Part shown: piece after piece, positions 6,171 to 6,301 of the stretch
Position numbering within the stretch: position 1 is the stretch's first letter
Layout of the letters: each line of letters opens with the position of its first letter
Assembly (NCBI GenBank): GCA_900770335.1
Contig: CAAGKD010000127.1
Location: 1 to 6,301, forward strand
From: an uncultured Sutterella sp.
Lineage (GTDB): Bacteria > Pseudomonadota > Gammaproteobacteria > Burkholderiales > Burkholderiaceae_F
Direction: 5' to 3'
DNA length: 6,301 nt
Position numbers and translations under genes: made by a program
Notes under the pieces: model-generated
The model's database searches: none
What the model saw: only the letters and a program-made list of their open reading frames with translations
Told to the model about the DNA's origin: nothing

Positions 6171-6199
6171 TTGCATTGGAATCGCATATGCGATAGAAT
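6171..6199 (+). promoter_or_regulatory. Transposase promoter with overlapping palindromes
   Basis: TTGCAT (6171-6176) and TAGAAT (6194-6199, 5 of 6 to the -10 consensus) are 17 bases apart, facing the transposase. The spacer and first -10 base form the palindrome 6181-6194, and a second palindrome starts directly after the -10, so access to this promoter could be controlled. Confidence 0.6.
6181..6194. repeat. Perfect 14-bp palindrome in the promoter spacer
   Basis: ATCGCATATGCGAT reads the same on both strands and ends on the first base of the -10 element. It looks like a dimeric-repressor site. Confidence 0.7.
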
Positions 6200-6217
6200 T
6201 TATCTATCGATAGATAA
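6200..6217. repeat. Perfect 18-bp palindrome at the transcription start
   Basis: TTATCTATCGATAGATAA reads the same on both strands. It begins the base after the -10 and covers the expected +1. As RNA made from outside the element it could fold into a 7-bp hairpin with a UCGA loop just before the weak GGGG ribosome site (6220-6223). Confidence 0.75.
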
Positions 6218-6229
6218 TCGGGGCATGCC

Positions 6230-6301
6230 ATGGAACAGCTCTCCTTCACAGATCTTGAAGCCGGCCTTCGCTGCAAGACGCGCAAGACTCACGTGGAACG
6301 C
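6230..6301 (+). CDS. IS5-family transposase, N-terminal 24 codons
   Basis: The gene starts at ATG 6230 and runs off the right edge. The visible residues begin MEQLSFTDLEA and continue with a basic LRCKTRKTH stretch. This matches the typical IS5-family transposase opening (a QL-F-D-E pattern followed by a basic TR-[KE] segment), as in E. coli InsH, where it precedes the DDE catalytic domain that would lie beyond the window. The ribosome site is weak (GGGG 7-10 bases upstream), which is common for transposases. An out-of-frame ATG at 6225 could compete for initiation. No frameshift is seen, but completeness and activity cannot be judged from 24 codons. The call rests on a short motif and is supported by the terminal repeat upstream. 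Confidence 0.7.
   Translation, partial: MEQLSFTDLEAGLRCKTRKTHVER

Larger units (their letters stand above)
6141..6301 (+). mobile_element. Left end of an IS5-family insertion sequence (cut by window)
   Basis: The element appears to begin at 6141 with GGATGCTCTGATTAAATC, which resembles the MITE right end at 14 of 18 positions. TCA (6138-6140) stands just outside, compatible with a TNA target. An AT-rich leader with its own promoter leads 89 bases later to a transposase start. The remainder, including the right terminal repeat and the other copy of the target duplication, lies outside the window, so the exact end is inferred. Confidence 0.65.

Noticed and set aside
6097..6285. 62-codon - strand open frame
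   Set aside because: It crosses the IS terminal repeat, promoter palindromes and transposase start on the other strand, and has no recognisable protein or ribosome site.

Overview
The window is GC-rich, densely coded bacterial chromosome with strong G/C at third codon positions. The gene content (an aryl-polyene-type exporter with a DUF3261 lipoprotein, a BASS-family symporter and an IS5-family element) fits a Gram-negative proteobacterium. Burkholderiales, perhaps the Sutterellaceae, is my guess from composition and style, not something the sequence proves.

Layout, left to right. (1) Positions 1-378, + strand: the 3' part of a protein I do not recognise, open to the left edge. (2) 379-832: a gene-free gap holding a 108-bp MITE-like element (411-518) with 18-bp imperfect terminal inverted repeats flanked by TGA on both sides, then a good intrinsic terminator (711-748) reading on the - strand. 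(3) 833-1849, - strand: a bile acid:sodium symporter family (BASS/SBF) transporter. (4) 1850-2215: a hairpin-rich gap without a gene. (5) 2216-5982, - strand: an apparent three-gene operon read right to left. It consists of a short SagB/nitroreductase-like flavoprotein (start corrected to 5982), an 812-aa MMPL/RND exporter starting with GTG, and a DUF3261 lipoprotein whose start overlaps the exporter's stop (ATGA). (6) 5983-6140: the operon's likely promoter region, with a direct repeat of TTGTCGG around the -10. (7) 6141-6301, + strand: the left end of an IS5-family insertion sequence, with terminal repeat, promoter, two perfect palindromes and the first 24 codons of the transposase.

How the parts work together. 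The exporter and DUF3261 lipoprotein are the envelope-export pair normally embedded in aryl polyene (flexirubin/xanthomonadin-like pigment) gene clusters. Here they stand with a flavin oxidoreductase and with no ketosynthase, ACP or dehydratase genes in view, so this is an orphan or rearranged export module. The MITE-like element and the IS5-type element share a terminal-repeat pattern, so the IS family may be the source of the transposase that moves the MITE. I saw no tRNA, rRNA or CRISPR array.
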